Shown piece by piece: positions 25,384 through 33,747 of a stretch of DNA of 64,000 nucleotides; the stretch's first letter is position 1; each line of letters opens with the position of its first letter. Both the position numbers and the translations under genes were made by a program. Origin of the DNA: Mucilaginibacter sp. OK268 (GTDB lineage: Bacteria; Bacteroidota; Bacteroidia; Sphingobacteriales; Sphingobacteriaceae). Under the pieces are notes generated by a model, which did not search any database, had not been told where the DNA came from, and worked only from the letters and a program-made list of their open reading frames with translations. Location of the stretch: positions 248,001 through 312,000 of the forward strand of contig NZ_FNJV01000001.1 in the NCBI RefSeq assembly GCF_900103125.1. Reading direction: 5' to 3'.

Positions 25384-25806
25384 CTATTTTATACCAAGTA
25401 TTTCCAGCGTCCTTTCATCGCGTTCGCCATGATAGAACTTGTCCAGTACACGGCTAAAAACCGGGAAGGTCGCGGGCACAGCATCAAATAGGGTCATTGA
25501 CGACTTCAGCTTGAGGTCGTCGGGGCTACCGAAAACAGCATGCGGGTCATTTGTTTCCAATTCCAGCAGCGCTTTACAGATAGTCGTCAGCCGCAGCCCG
25601 AGTTCCGGGTCCATCAGCAGGTCTCCCGCCTCCTTGATATCTTTTATGGCATAAAAGCGTGACATTTCGGTCATGCCCAAACCTGCGATCTGCGGGAAGA
25701 TATACCACATCCAGTGGCCTTGCTTGCGGCCGTCTTTGATTTCCGCCAGCGCGGTATCATAATCACGGTCCTGCGCAGTTTTAAAACGTTGTAAGTGCTC
25801 TTTCAT
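25384..25806 (-). CDS. DUF1810 family protein
   Basis: A soluble protein of ~140 aa matching DUF1810 over nearly its full length: LQRFKTAQDRDYDTALAEI, GRKQGHWMWYIFPQIAGLG, SRFYAIKDIKEA and a C-terminal FYHGERDERTLEILG. The family has no assigned biochemical activity. I choose the ATG at 25806 (MKEHLQRF); the longer frame from 25851 would overlap the upstream small membrane-protein gene and adds non-family residues. Confidence 0.9.
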   Translation of the reverse strand: MKEHLQRFKTAQDRDYDTALAEIKDGRKQGHWMWYIFPQIAGLGMTEMSRFYAIKDIKEAGDLLMDPELGLRLTTICKALLELETNDPHAVFGSPDDLKLKSSMTLFDAVPATFPVFSRVLDKFYHGERDERTLEILGIK

Positions 25807-25814
25807 TTTTTTAC

Positions 25815-25988
25815 TTAGTTGCTTTTCCCCCTGAACAGCGAGATGATCCATATGATAATGGCGATCACGATCACGACTGCTATAATGCCCACCACCGCGC
25901 CGGCTTTGAAAATACCTGCAATGGCGGTACAGCTTGTAAATAAGGCAGCCATCATGAGGATGGCCACCGGCAAAATGATTTTTTTCAT
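25815..25988 (-). CDS. Small lipoprotein-like membrane protein (57 aa)
   Basis: A short gene encodes a lipoprotein-type signal with lipobox LFTSC (Cys20), then a Gly/Ala/Ile/Val-rich transmembrane helix (VVGIIAVVIVIAIIIWII) and a short basic tail. Similar tiny proteins near stress genes are often misannotated as phosphatidate cytidylyltransferase. It lies 9 nt before DUF1810 and 17 nt after the 53-aa gene, clearly in one transcription unit. A role in envelope stress is a guess from context. Confidence 0.75.
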   Translation of the reverse strand: MKKIILPVAILMMAALFTSCTAIAGIFKAGAVVGIIAVVIVIAIIIWIISLFRGKSN

Positions 25989-26004
25989 GGTTATGTTTTA
26001 TGGT

Positions 26005-26166
26005 TCAGCCTGCGCTGCTATTATCCTGTATGTCGCCCGAGGGATAAGTTTCTGTTGATCCGGTATCCAGCCTGACGACGATCTTATCGCCAATAGCGTC
26101 AACGACCTCACCTTCACCTGAAGGGGTGATCACACGCTGTCCTTTCAAAAATAGGTGCTCATCCAT
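26005..26166 (-). CDS. Small beta-rich hypothetical protein (53 aa)
   Basis: The ATG at 26166 overlaps the Mn-catalase stop (TAATG), a classic coupling signal. The product begins MDEHLFLKGQRVITPSGEGE and continues with KIVVRLDTGSTETYPSGDIQ. This alternating pattern resembles a small SH3/KOW-like barrel with a GEVV turn. I know no assigned function. Its fixed place behind catalase suggests an accessory role, but that is inference. Confidence 0.7.
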   Translation of the reverse strand: MDEHLFLKGQRVITPSGEGEVVDAIGDKIVVRLDTGSTETYPSGDIQDNSSAG

Positions 26167-27113
26167 TATACTTGTACCTTTTCAGCGCCATAGGCACTCC
26201 ATTGATCGACACCTTTTGGTTCTGCATTTTTTACTTCAGCGCTTTTGATCTTGCTCATGTCTTTATTGAGTTTTTCGCTTTCTTTTACCTCCGCGCTGAA
26301 ATCATCCGGCAATTTCGTTTGGCCTTCTGTTTCCTGTACCTGTGCAATGGGGGCTTCAACGTAATTAAATTCTTTGCCCATGCCTTTGATCTCACCCTCA
26401 TTCCACGGCCCGCGAACGGTACCGTCGGAAAGGTTGTAAACGTTTTGCAGGTAGCGGGGATCGGCAGCCAATACTCCCGGCGGAAAATTAGGCTGAATGC
26501 TGTTCAAAGCTGCCTCAAACATTTTATAGTGTGTAACCTCCCGGGTCATCAGGAAGGATAAGGTTTCGTGGATGTACGGATCCTCTGTAAATTTCATCAA
26601 ATGCTCGTAAACGAGCTTGGCCCGTGATTCAGAAGCCAGATTGCTGCGCAGGTCTACGGTCAGGTCGCCGTTGGAGTGGATGTAGGAAGCACACCAGGGA
26701 ATGCCCTGGCTGTTGCGCGGGGTGACGCCGCCTCCGGTGATGATGCCAAACTGCGGATTAGCAAATACCGCTTCGTGGATAATATCCTCTTTAGCGGCCT
26801 TGCCGTTTAATACCTGCATGATTTCGGAACTATCGGCAGCGTTTTTGAGTTCGCCGTTCACACCCTTCAGCAGCATCTGGATGGTAGCGCCCACGATCTC
26901 CAGGTGACTGAATTCTTCGGTGGCGATGTCCATCAGCATATCGTATTTATCCGGGTGCGGAACTTTCGCGCCGAAGGCCTGGGTGAAATATTGCATGGCA
27001 GCGGCCAGCTCACCGTTTTCGCCGCCGAATTGCTCCAATAACAGGTTCGCAAAACGCGGATCGGGACGAGATACCCGGGCATTAAATTGAAGGTCTTTTA
27101 CATGGTGAAACAT
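26166..27113 (-). CDS. Manganese catalase family protein
   Basis: A 315-aa non-haem catalase that would disproportionate hydrogen peroxide with a dimanganese centre. Metal-ligand positions are present: Glu35 (ENGELAAAMQYF), Glu67 and His70 (IATEEFSHLEIVG), Glu162 (LASESRAKLVYE) and His195 (REVTHYKMFE). The length fits the family. A C-terminal ~60-residue Lys/Glu-rich tail is extra. It is the first gene of a five-gene minus-strand unit ending in DUF4142. Near the YciE/YciF-like genes at 31-34 kb, it parallels KatN of the enterobacterial yciGFE-katN group. Confidence 0.93.
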   Translation of the reverse strand: MFHHVKDLQFNARVSRPDPRFANLLLEQFGGENGELAAAMQYFTQAFGAKVPHPDKYDMLMDIATEEFSHLEIVGATIQMLLKGVNGELKNAADSSEIMQVLNGKAAKEDIIHEAVFANPQFGIITGGGVTPRNSQGIPWCASYIHSNGDLTVDLRSNLASESRAKLVYEHLMKFTEDPYIHETLSFLMTREVTHYKMFEAALNSIQPNFPPGVLAADPRYLQNVYNLSDGTVRGPWNEGEIKGMGKEFNYVEAPIAQVQETEGQTKLPDDFSAEVKESEKLNKDMSKIKSAEVKNAEPKGVDQWSAYGAEKVQV

Positions 27114-27310
27114 AATCTTATTTGTTTTAGGTAAATGGATAATGATAAAACTACAGGAGTTGATATTATGTTTTTAATTAATTAAATAATTTATAAAGAA
27201 ATACAAAAACAATATTTAACTGAAAATAGTTGTTGTACTACCTTTTAAGCGCTTTCCGCAAGCGTTTGCAGCGTAATTAAGCCAATTGTTGAAAGATTAT
27301 TTTTTTTACC

Positions 27311-29527
27311 ATGAAAGCAACCTCAGCCTGGCTATTGGCTGTTAATTCAAAATTGAACAGTCCCGGCCTGACCGCTGTTTATGAACAGCAGGCAGTAGGT
27401 TATGTCTTTAAAGTTTATCTGATTGATGACTCCTGCTGGATGGTTGTAGCCTGGCCGAAAGGCAGCCGGATCGCTTTCCGGCTTGCTTATTCACCCAACG
27501 ATCACCTGGAACTCCGGAAAGTCATGGAGAAAGATCAAAACATTACTTTTCGGATCGCCTCCCTGATGGGCGAATACGAGGCTGTTGTCCGGTTACCGGT
27601 TGGAGAAATCCCCGTGCTGCGCCTGACGACAACACTGAGAGCGGCAGCGCCGATCTTGTTCCCTTTCTGGCCGCGGGATATCGTGCCGCTCGGCGCGGCA
27701 AGCAGCGATAAGCCGGCTGAAGGCAAGATCAAAGTCAGCCAGGTAGGCACACGTTCCGGACAGCTCTATTTTAGCCTGACCCGGCCGAAGGCGGGTTCTG
27801 TGCTTTACCTGCAGAATCTGACCGCACTGGCGGATTATAACCAGCAGACCGAGACCTCGGCCGGGGATACGGTGGGTGGCGAATGGCCGGAAATTGGATT
27901 TGCCCTGCCACCTACTTTGAAAAATAAACCATTGGAAGCCGGGAAAACGTATGCCCTGAGTGACGCGTTTATTGTCTTTTCTGAAGAAGTACCTGTAGAT
28001 GAGGGAGCCATGGTACGCCAGTATCTTGATTTATTAGCGGCAGTTTATCTGGAATTGCCAAAACCCGCTACTACTTATAAAAACTGGCCGGAAACTTTGC
28101 AAAAAGGTTTAACTGACCTGACTGAAAGCCCGGGTTGCTGGTCACAGGTGAACGGGAATCATTACCTGAATGCTTATGTCTGTGATTATGCAACACCACC
28201 CGAGATCATGGTACAACTGGCAGTACTCCTGCCTTTGCTGGATTATGTAGAATGGAGCGATGGCCAGCTGGAAGTGATGAAAAAGATCAAGGAAGGCCTG
28301 CCCGCTTTTTATAATGAGGAATTTGGCACGATCATGCGCTGGCACCCTAAAGTGGCCGATAAGATGGAAGGAGAAGAAGAACACAAAAAGCCAATGGTTA
28401 TGGATTCCTGGTATCTGCACCACCCGCTGCTGAACTTGTCACGCTTAGCGCTCAAAGGGGATAAAGTTGCCGAAAAGCTGTTCCTGGATTCGCTGGAATT
28501 CGCAATAAAGGTGGCCCGTCATTTCAATTACAGGTGGCCGGTGTTTTATAAAATGGATACGCTCGAGGTGATCAAAGCGGAAACACAACCTGGAAAAGGC
28601 GGCGAAAAGGATGTGCCGGGTTTGTATGCACATGTGATGCTGCAGGCCTGGGAACTGACAGGCAACAAACGTTATTTGGCCGAAGCTGAAAGAGGCGCTT
28701 TAAAACTGCAAGGCTTAGGTTTTGACTTATTCTACCAGGCGAATAATACCTCCTTCTCGGCAGGTGCCTTATTACGGCTTTATAAGGTCACCCAAAAAGA
28801 AGTATATAAAGAGCTCAGTTATTTATGCCTGGCTAATGTGTTCAGGAACGTAAAACTCTGGGACTGCAATTATGGCTACGGGCGAAATTTTCCATCTTTT
28901 TTTGCCCTCTTCCCGTTGAACGATGCGCCCTATACGGCGGTTTACGAGGAGCAGGAAGTCTTCTGTGCCTTTCATGATTACCTGCGGCATGCCGAAGGCC
29001 TCGATATTCTGCCTTCCCTGCGTTTGCTGATGGCCGAATATATACGGTTCCTGGTGGAACGCGCGGTTTACTACTATCCAACGATGCTGCCGAAGGCGAT
29101 GTTGTCAGATGAGGTCAAGACTGGTGAAGTCGACCCGAATCTGTGGATCGCGCTGGAGGATATGCATGACGGCTGGGAGAAATCCGGCGAAGTGGGGCAG
29201 GAAGTGTACGGCGCGGGAAATGCTTTCGGTATCCTCCCGCGCCATTATATGCAGGTGGAAGATGAGCCCTTTATGATCTATACTGATTACCCCACTTATG
29301 GCTTCTCGCCAAAAAAGCACCGTCCGGCCAGATTCAGGCTGGCGGGAGATGCACGGCTTAATTGCCGCCTGATGCTGGTTAAAACGGATAAAGGTAAAAT
29401 GCCGGAATTTACGGTGATGTTGAACGACGATAAAGAGCCTGCTAAAGGCAAAAAAACAAAAGAAGGCCACCTGGAGTTTACCATCCCCGGTGACAGTGAA
29501 ATTCATATCAAATGGAAAGCCTTATGA
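27311..29527 (+). CDS. Uncharacterised 738-aa protein, possibly alpha/alpha-barrel glycosidase-like
   Basis: A large cytoplasmic protein without signal peptide or membrane helices. Residues 1-250 look beta-rich (FKVYLIDDSCWMVVAWPKGS). Residues ~270-640 are helical with repeated aromatic motifs (MVMDSWYLHHPLLNLSRLAL, YAHVMLQAWELTGNKRYLAE, NVKLWDCNYGYGRNFPSFFA), as in (alpha/alpha)6 six-hairpin glycosidases. Residues ~650-738 return to beta structure. I cannot name the family or catalytic residues; the Glu/Asp-rich EDMHDGWEKSGEVGQEVYG is a candidate site. The stop overlaps the next gene (ATGA), so it heads an operon with an iron-permease-family protein and a pyrophosphatase. Confidence 0.7.
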   Translation: MKATSAWLLAVNSKLNSPGLTAVYEQQAVGYVFKVYLIDDSCWMVVAWPKGSRIAFRLAYSPNDHLELRKVMEKDQNITFRIASLMGEYEAVVRLPVGEIPVLRLTTTLRAAAPILFPFWPRDIVPLGAASSDKPAEGKIKVSQVGTRSGQLYFSLTRPKAGSVLYLQNLTALADYNQQTETSAGDTVGGEWPEIGFALPPTLKNKPLEAGKTYALSDAFIVFSEEVPVDEGAMVRQYLDLLAAVYLELPKPATTYKNWPETLQKGLTDLTESPGCWSQVNGNHYLNAYVCDYATPPEIMVQLAVLLPLLDYVEWSDGQLEVMKKIKEGLPAFYNEEFGTIMRWHPKVADKMEGEEEHKKPMVMDSWYLHHPLLNLSRLALKGDKVAEKLFLDSLEFAIKVARHFNYRWPVFYKMDTLEVIKAETQPGKGGEKDVPGLYAHVMLQAWELTGNKRYLAEAERGALKLQGLGFDLFYQANNTSFSAGALLRLYKVTQKEVYKELSYLCLANVFRNVKLWDCNYGYGRNFPSFFALFPLNDAPYTAVYEEQEVFCAFHDYLRHAEGLDILPSLRLLMAEYIRFLVERAVYYYPTMLPKAMLSDEVKTGEVDPNLWIALEDMHDGWEKSGEVGQEVYGAGNAFGILPRHYMQVEDEPFMIYTDYPTYGFSPKKHRPARFRLAGDARLNCRLMLVKTDKGKMPEFTVMLNDDKEPAKGKKTKEGHLEFTIPGDSEIHIKWKAL

Positions 29528-29985
29528 AAAAAAAGACGAATTTGTTCGAACGTTTCAGCAACTGGGCGACAGCTGCCACCGGAAGTTCCGCGGCATTTAT
29601 CATCGCTACATCAACCGTGCTCATCTGGGCAGTTACCGGACCGTTATTTCATTATTCGGAAACATGGCAGCTGGTCATTAATACGGGCACAACGATCATA
29701 ACTTTTCTGATGGTGTTTCTGATCCAGAAATCGCAAAATAAAGATTCCAAGGCCGTCCACCTGAAGCTGAATGAATTGCTGGCCTCGCATGAGGGCACCA
29801 GTAACCGCATGGTGAATATCGAGGACCTGACCGAGGAAGAACTGGACCATCTTTATAAATTTTATATCCGCTTGTCCGATCTGGCAGAAAAGGAAAATGA
29901 TCTGACCCGCACGCATTCAATAGATGCTGCTGCAGAAAACCAGAAAAGAAAATCACAGACACGGAAGCCGATTAAAAAGACCTGA
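29524..29985 (+). CDS. Low-affinity iron permease family protein
   Basis: A protein of ~153 aa with two hydrophobic helices (AAFIIATSTVLIWAVTGPLF, ~22-41, and WQLVINTGTTIITFLMVFLI, ~48-67), followed by the family motif QKSQNKDSKAVHLKLNELL. This matches the short bacterial members of the low-affinity iron permease family, whose transport role is unproven. The start is the ATG at 29524, which overlaps the previous TGA (ATGA); an in-frame ATG at 29512 lies deeper in the upstream gene. The pyrophosphatase gene starts 3 nt downstream. Confidence 0.85.
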   Translation: MKKKTNLFERFSNWATAATGSSAAFIIATSTVLIWAVTGPLFHYSETWQLVINTGTTIITFLMVFLIQKSQNKDSKAVHLKLNELLASHEGTSNRMVNIEDLTEEELDHLYKFYIRLSDLAEKENDLTRTHSIDAAAENQKRKSQTRKPIKKT

Positions 29986-29988
29986 GCC

Positions 29989-30471
29989 ATGAATAAGCCG
30001 ACTACAATCACCGCGATGATCGAATGTCCGAAGGGATCGAATCAGAAGTTCGACTATGATCCGGCGGAAAAACGTTTTAAACTGAATAAGATCCTGCCTG
30101 CCGGACTGGTCTTTCCCTTTGATTTCGGGATGATCCCGGGAACCAAAGGCGAGGACGGCGACCCGCTGGATATCATCGTGATCTCTGAAGGTTCCACTTT
30201 CCCCGGCTGCCTGGTAGATTGCCGGATCATTGGCGGACTAAAGGCGGAGCAAACCGAAAGGAACGGGCACAAGGTACGGAATGACCGTTTTATCGGTATC
30301 CCGGATGTTTCCCAGTTATACTCGAACATCAATACACTGGAGGAGCTGCCACAGCTTCTCCTTGATCAGCTCGAAGCCTTTTTCAAAAATTATAACGAAC
30401 AGGCAGGCAAGAAATTTAAAGTGACCGCGAGGCTAAACGCCCCGCAGGCCGCCAAATTATTAAGTCACTGA
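29989..30471 (+). CDS. Inorganic diphosphatase, family I-like
   Basis: A 160-aa soluble enzyme that would hydrolyse pyrophosphate with Mg2+. The signature EDGDPLDIIV (55-64) supplies Asp56, Asp58 and Asp61, and IECPKGSNQKFDYD (11-24) the N-terminal Glu/Lys. The usual YPxDYGFIP is FPFDFGMIP. By ungapped alignment the E. coli EDAK segment is RNDR here, so one metal Asp is shifted, as in a known divergent subfamily with an RNDR motif. It lies in an operon behind the 738-aa protein and the iron-permease-family gene. Confidence 0.88.
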   Translation: MNKPTTITAMIECPKGSNQKFDYDPAEKRFKLNKILPAGLVFPFDFGMIPGTKGEDGDPLDIIVISEGSTFPGCLVDCRIIGGLKAEQTERNGHKVRNDRFIGIPDVSQLYSNINTLEELPQLLLDQLEAFFKNYNEQAGKKFKVTARLNAPQAAKLLSH

Positions 30472-30610
30472 AGAAAAAAAGCAGCAGCTCATACCGGCCA
30501 TGCTGGCATCACTGTAAATTACCGCCTGCCTCGTAAGCCGGGAACGGCGTCAAAGAAGCCCGCAGCTATATGCGGCAAGAGAAACTAAATAAGAACTAAA
30601 ATCAATTGCT

Positions 30611-31099
30611 ATGGAACTTCTGCTAAAAATTTTTGGTGAAGGCAAAGACCTCAATGTCCTGCAGATGAGCAGCCGGGGCGTAGTCATTTTTATAATTGCC
30701 TTCCTGCTCATCCGCGTCTCGGGCCGGCGCTCGTTTGGCGTGCGGACGCCGCTCGACAACATTATTACCATTTCACTGGGAGCCATCATGAGCCGGGCGG
30801 TGGTGGGTGCATCGGCTTTTGTACCGGTAATCGTCTGCTGTTTTGTGATTGTTTTCCTGCACCGGGTCTTTGGCTGGCTGATCGTTCATCATAAGGCATT
30901 CGGCCGCTTTGTGGAGGGCGATAAAATCCCGCTATTTGATCAGGGAAAGTTCATTAAAAGCCATATGGAAAAAGGATTGGTCTGTGAAGAAGATATCATG
31001 CAGGGTGTCCGGAAGTCAGCGCTAACCGAAGATATGGAGGGGATCGAAAAAGTTTATATGGAAAGAAACGGCGAGATCAGCGCCATCCGGAAAAAATGA
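30611..31099 (+). CDS. DUF421 (YetF-like) membrane protein
   Basis: A 162-aa protein with three N-terminal helices (GVVIFIIAFLLIRVSG, NIITISLGAIMSRAVVG, FVPVIVCCFVIVFLHRVFGW), then a cytoplasmic domain with GDKIPLFDQGKFI and the typical ending KVYMERNGEISAI. YetF-type proteins are membrane proteins of unclear function tied to stress or spore physiology in other phyla. A relic of a second DUF421 gene lies at 45688-45914. The 139-nt gap before it has no clear signal. Confidence 0.88.
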   Translation: MELLLKIFGEGKDLNVLQMSSRGVVIFIIAFLLIRVSGRRSFGVRTPLDNIITISLGAIMSRAVVGASAFVPVIVCCFVIVFLHRVFGWLIVHHKAFGRFVEGDKIPLFDQGKFIKSHMEKGLVCEEDIMQGVRKSALTEDMEGIEKVYMERNGEISAIRKK

Positions 31100-31195
31100 A
31101 AATTGTTCTGATTTTTCAGGGAGTTTGGAACGCTTCTTGTTTTTTTAACAACAGCGTTGTTCACTATAGTTTTAACCAAAATAAAATCTACAATC

Positions 31196-31750
31196 ATGCC
31201 TACAAAAAGCAACAAAAAGTCTGCAGCAGCAGCCAGCCGCACACCAGAAGCTGAAAGTGCGCTGAAAGAATTATTTATTGATGAGATCAAGGACATCTAC
31301 TGGGCGGAAAAACATTTAGCCTCCGCTTTGCCGAAACTGATCAAGGGAGCGACCTCGGAAGACCTTAAACAAACCATTAGCAACCACCTGGAAGAAACCA
31401 AGAACCATGTGACCCGTCTGGAAAGCGCTTTCGCTTCGATCGGTGAAAAAGCAGTGGCTAAGAAATGCCTGGCCATGGAAGGCCTGCTAAACGAAGCTAC
31501 TGAACTACTGTCCGATACGGACAAAGGCACAGAAGTAAGGGATGTAGCTATTATTTCTGCTGCTCAAAAGGTAGAACATTACGAGATCGCATCTTATGGT
31601 ACCCTGCGGACCTTAGCCGGAACCCTGGGCTATAGTGAAGCGCACAGCCTGTTTGATGAAACCTTAGCTGAAGAAAAAAATGCCGATACCCTGTTGACCC
31701 AAGTAGCCGAAAATTATGTGAATGAAGCCGCTGCCGCTGAAGTAGAATAA
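31196..31750 (+). CDS. YciE/YciF ferroxidase family protein (DUF892), copy 1
   Basis: A ferritin-like four-helix protein of ~184 aa. Acidic and His residues for a di-metal site occur in FIDEIKDIYWAEKHLASALP, HLEETKNHVTRLE and QKVEHYEIASYGTLR. The N-terminus carries a Lys/Ser/Ala-rich leader. I use the ATG at 31196 (MPTKSNKKSA), since the 13 residues upstream do not fit. Family members are stress-induced and bind iron or manganese. A paralogue lies at 33748-34293. A terminator follows directly. Confidence 0.92.
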   Translation: MPTKSNKKSAAAASRTPEAESALKELFIDEIKDIYWAEKHLASALPKLIKGATSEDLKQTISNHLEETKNHVTRLESAFASIGEKAVAKKCLAMEGLLNEATELLSDTDKGTEVRDVAIISAAQKVEHYEIASYGTLRTLAGTLGYSEAHSLFDETLAEEKNADTLLTQVAENYVNEAAAAEVE

Positions 31751-31773
31751 AAGAAGCAAATTGTGATCTTTAA

Positions 31774-31804
31774 GGGGATACCGGAAGGTATCCCTTTTTT
31801 TATT
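31774..31804 (+). terminator. Terminator of the DUF892 gene
   Basis: GGGATACC (31775-31782) and GGTATCCC (31787-31794) form a perfect stem with a GGAA tetraloop, followed by a run of T. It lies in the convergent gap to the CinA-like gene. Confidence 0.88.
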
Positions 31805-32286
31805 TAAGTTTTGCTTAGCGCCGCGATCAAAAGTTCAGCGGTCGCCTCAATGGTCTGGTGGATTACATCCTCGCAGGAGCCGGAAAACACTTGACGGAAG
31901 CTGGCCTCACGACCACAGATCAAAGCAAAAACGAACATGGTGCCGACCGGTTTCTCCGGTGTTTCGCTGCCGCCGGGAGTGGTCAGGCCGGTAACGGTTA
32001 CCTGGATATCCGAATCGATTATTGTTTTTAAGCGGTAAGCCATCTCCCGGGTCACTTCCATCGATTCCGGCGTGTATTTATCAATGAGTTCCTGTGGTAC
32101 GCCTAATAAACTGACTTTCAAACTCGCATCATAACAGGCAATACCCCCTTTAAGCACTTTACCAGATTCTTCGGTCAGCGCAAATTCGGAGCAGAGCCAG
32201 CCCGCTGTCGCGCTTTCTGCAAAAGCGATAGTCAGCCCTCGTTGAGCTATCAGTTTACTGCAAACGATGATCTTGCTTTCTGCCAT
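31804..32286 (-). CDS. CinA C-terminal family nicotinamide-nucleotide amidase
   Basis: A 160-aa stand-alone CinA C-terminal domain. Hallmarks are LTIAFAESATAGWLCSEFA, GGIACYDASLKVSLLGV, TPESMEVTREMAYR and VTGLTTPGGSETPEKPVGTM. The family (PncC) deamidates nicotinamide mononucleotide in NAD recycling. Here the gene is alone, pointing leftward toward a convergent terminator. Usual length for single-domain PncC is about 160 aa, so it is complete. Confidence 0.92.
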   Translation of the reverse strand: MAESKIIVCSKLIAQRGLTIAFAESATAGWLCSEFALTEESGKVLKGGIACYDASLKVSLLGVPQELIDKYTPESMEVTREMAYRLKTIIDSDIQVTVTGLTTPGGSETPEKPVGTMFVFALICGREASFRQVFSGSCEDVIHQTIEATAELLIAALSKT

Positions 32287-32398
32287 TTATACTAAACGAT
32301 CTGGCGCCGAAAATGGTTTGGATATACAGACATTTGGCGCAAGCATCAGGTCTTTTCCTAACAATCATAAATTCCGGATACAGACCGACTACTGCTTA

Positions 32399-32698
32399 TC
32401 ACTTATCGTCCTTACCGAATAACTCCCTCAGCTTATCCTTTGCTTTTTCCAGCGTGTCTTTTTCGTCTGCGTTTAAGTTCTTCCCGGCCCGGTTCTCGTA
32501 AAAGGTCAGCATGGACATTGCGCTTTGATAAGGCGAAGATTTTCGCCGTTTGCTTGTCTCCGCTGAATGTTTTACTGATGCCGCGATTTTATCCGGATCT
32601 CCGGATTTAAAAATATCTTTCTCCAGATCCATCGCATCGCTGTGCTCTGTAACATCTGCAGACCATTTGTTTACTGTTTTTTTTGTTTTCGTAGTCAT
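32399..32698 (-). CDS. DUF3175 protein
   Basis: A 99-aa basic, helical protein matching DUF3175: KWSADVTEHSDAMDLEKDIF, then KIAASVKHSAETSKRRKSSP and SAMSMLTFYENRAGKNL. The family has no known activity and is common in soil-bacterial stress islands next to DUF892, Ku or catalase genes. The N-terminal Lys/Thr-rich stretch could contact nucleic acid, which is a guess. Confidence 0.88.
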   Translation of the reverse strand: MTTKTKKTVNKWSADVTEHSDAMDLEKDIFKSGDPDKIAASVKHSAETSKRRKSSPYQSAMSMLTFYENRAGKNLNADEKDTLEKAKDKLRELFGKDDK

Positions 32699-32745
32699 AG
32701 AAGTATAGTTTATCAGTCAGTAAATGATTTTAGTATCGGTTGATA

Positions 32746-33411
32746 CTAGCCTTCCTGCTTGTCGCTTTCTGCTTCCGCTTTTTTATCCTCTTCCAGTAGA
32801 TTGGTACCGATAGGGTTAGCGGCTAATAGTTTGGCAAACCAGGCCAGGTTTGCGGTCATATAACGCAAGGTTTTATTGGTATATAAATACCGTTCGCCGC
32901 CAGCTTCCACATAATCTTTTTCTCCTCCGGCCATACCAACCCAATAGGCGTTAACATTTGGTGGAATTGTAAAGCCCACTTCCTGCAAAGCCCAGAGTAC
33001 TTGCGCCGCGCAGCTATGGGCACCGTCTTCGTTGCCGGTAACCAGGCAGCCGCCTACTTTATTATAGGGCATATATTGTCCGTTTTCTTGATTGCTCAGT
33101 TCTTCGTCCCGGAAAATAGCATCTAACCGTTCAATCACTTTTTGAGCGGTCGAGGCCAGGTGTCCCATCCAGATGGGCGTGGCGATAATAAAAATCTGGC
33201 AGGATTTGATCTTTTCCAGGATAAGCGGCCATTGGTCACCCTCTCCTTCATCAGAAGAATTACCGGTAAGCACCTGGTAATCATTAAGACGGATAATCTC
33301 CGTTTCAAACCCCTGCTCACGAAGCTGGCTTGCCGCCTTGTCAGCCAATGCGCCTGTGTTGGAAAAATCCGGTTGGCGTTTGAGCGTACAGTTAATGAGT
33401 AAAGCCTTCAT
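32746..33411 (-). CDS. NADPH-dependent FMN reductase / flavodoxin-family oxidoreductase
   Basis: A 221-aa protein with a flavodoxin-like fold. The phosphate-binding N-terminus is ALLINCTLKRQPDFSNTGAL, the FMN loop is IIATPIWMGHLASTAQKVIE, and GGCLVTGNEDGAHSCAAQV follows. These match the FMN_red family, whose members reduce FMN, quinones or azo compounds. The C-terminal Glu/Lys-rich tail is extra. It probably supports redox defence in this stress cluster. Confidence 0.88.
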   Translation of the reverse strand: MKALLINCTLKRQPDFSNTGALADKAASQLREQGFETEIIRLNDYQVLTGNSSDEGEGDQWPLILEKIKSCQIFIIATPIWMGHLASTAQKVIERLDAIFRDEELSNQENGQYMPYNKVGGCLVTGNEDGAHSCAAQVLWALQEVGFTIPPNVNAYWVGMAGGEKDYVEAGGERYLYTNKTLRYMTANLAWFAKLLAANPIGTNLLEEDKKAEAESDKQEG

Positions 33412-33459
33412 GAAGTTTTTTTTAATAATTAGTTAGAAAAAATAACAGTCTGATGTAGT

Positions 33460-33648
33460 TCAGCTATCATTGTTCTTCTTTTTTTCTTTTGCAAAATGAG
33501 CGCGCGCCTGCTTTAAACCAGTCGCTATTGCTTCCCCTTCATTGCCGGTTGTTCGCAACACTTCATTGGCGATCTCCGTTGCCTTTTCCCTGATTTTCTT
33601 AGGTTGGTTCTTATAAGATGGCGGATAGTTTCCGTTATACCATGGCAT
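33460..33648 (-). CDS. Small conserved stress-island protein (62 aa)
   Basis: A short soluble protein beginning MPWYNGNYPPSYKNQPKKIR and continuing with a helical stretch (EKATEIANEVLRTTGNEGEA, then IATGLKQARAHF). The MPW-x-NG-x-YPPSYKN-x-P start recurs in small proteins of soil bacteria near stress genes; I know of no assigned function or Pfam name I can state with confidence. It lies between the FMN reductase and a DUF892 gene on the same strand. Confidence 0.75.
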   Translation of the reverse strand: MPWYNGNYPPSYKNQPKKIREKATEIANEVLRTTGNEGEAIATGLKQARAHFAKEKKKNNDS

Positions 33649-33747
33649 AAACTAATTTTTAAATGTTTCCTAAATACGCTTTCATTTCACCCTTGTTTTC
33701 CATTTGCGTTCAGCAGCGCCTGCCTGATGACAGGCGCTGTAAAAAGA

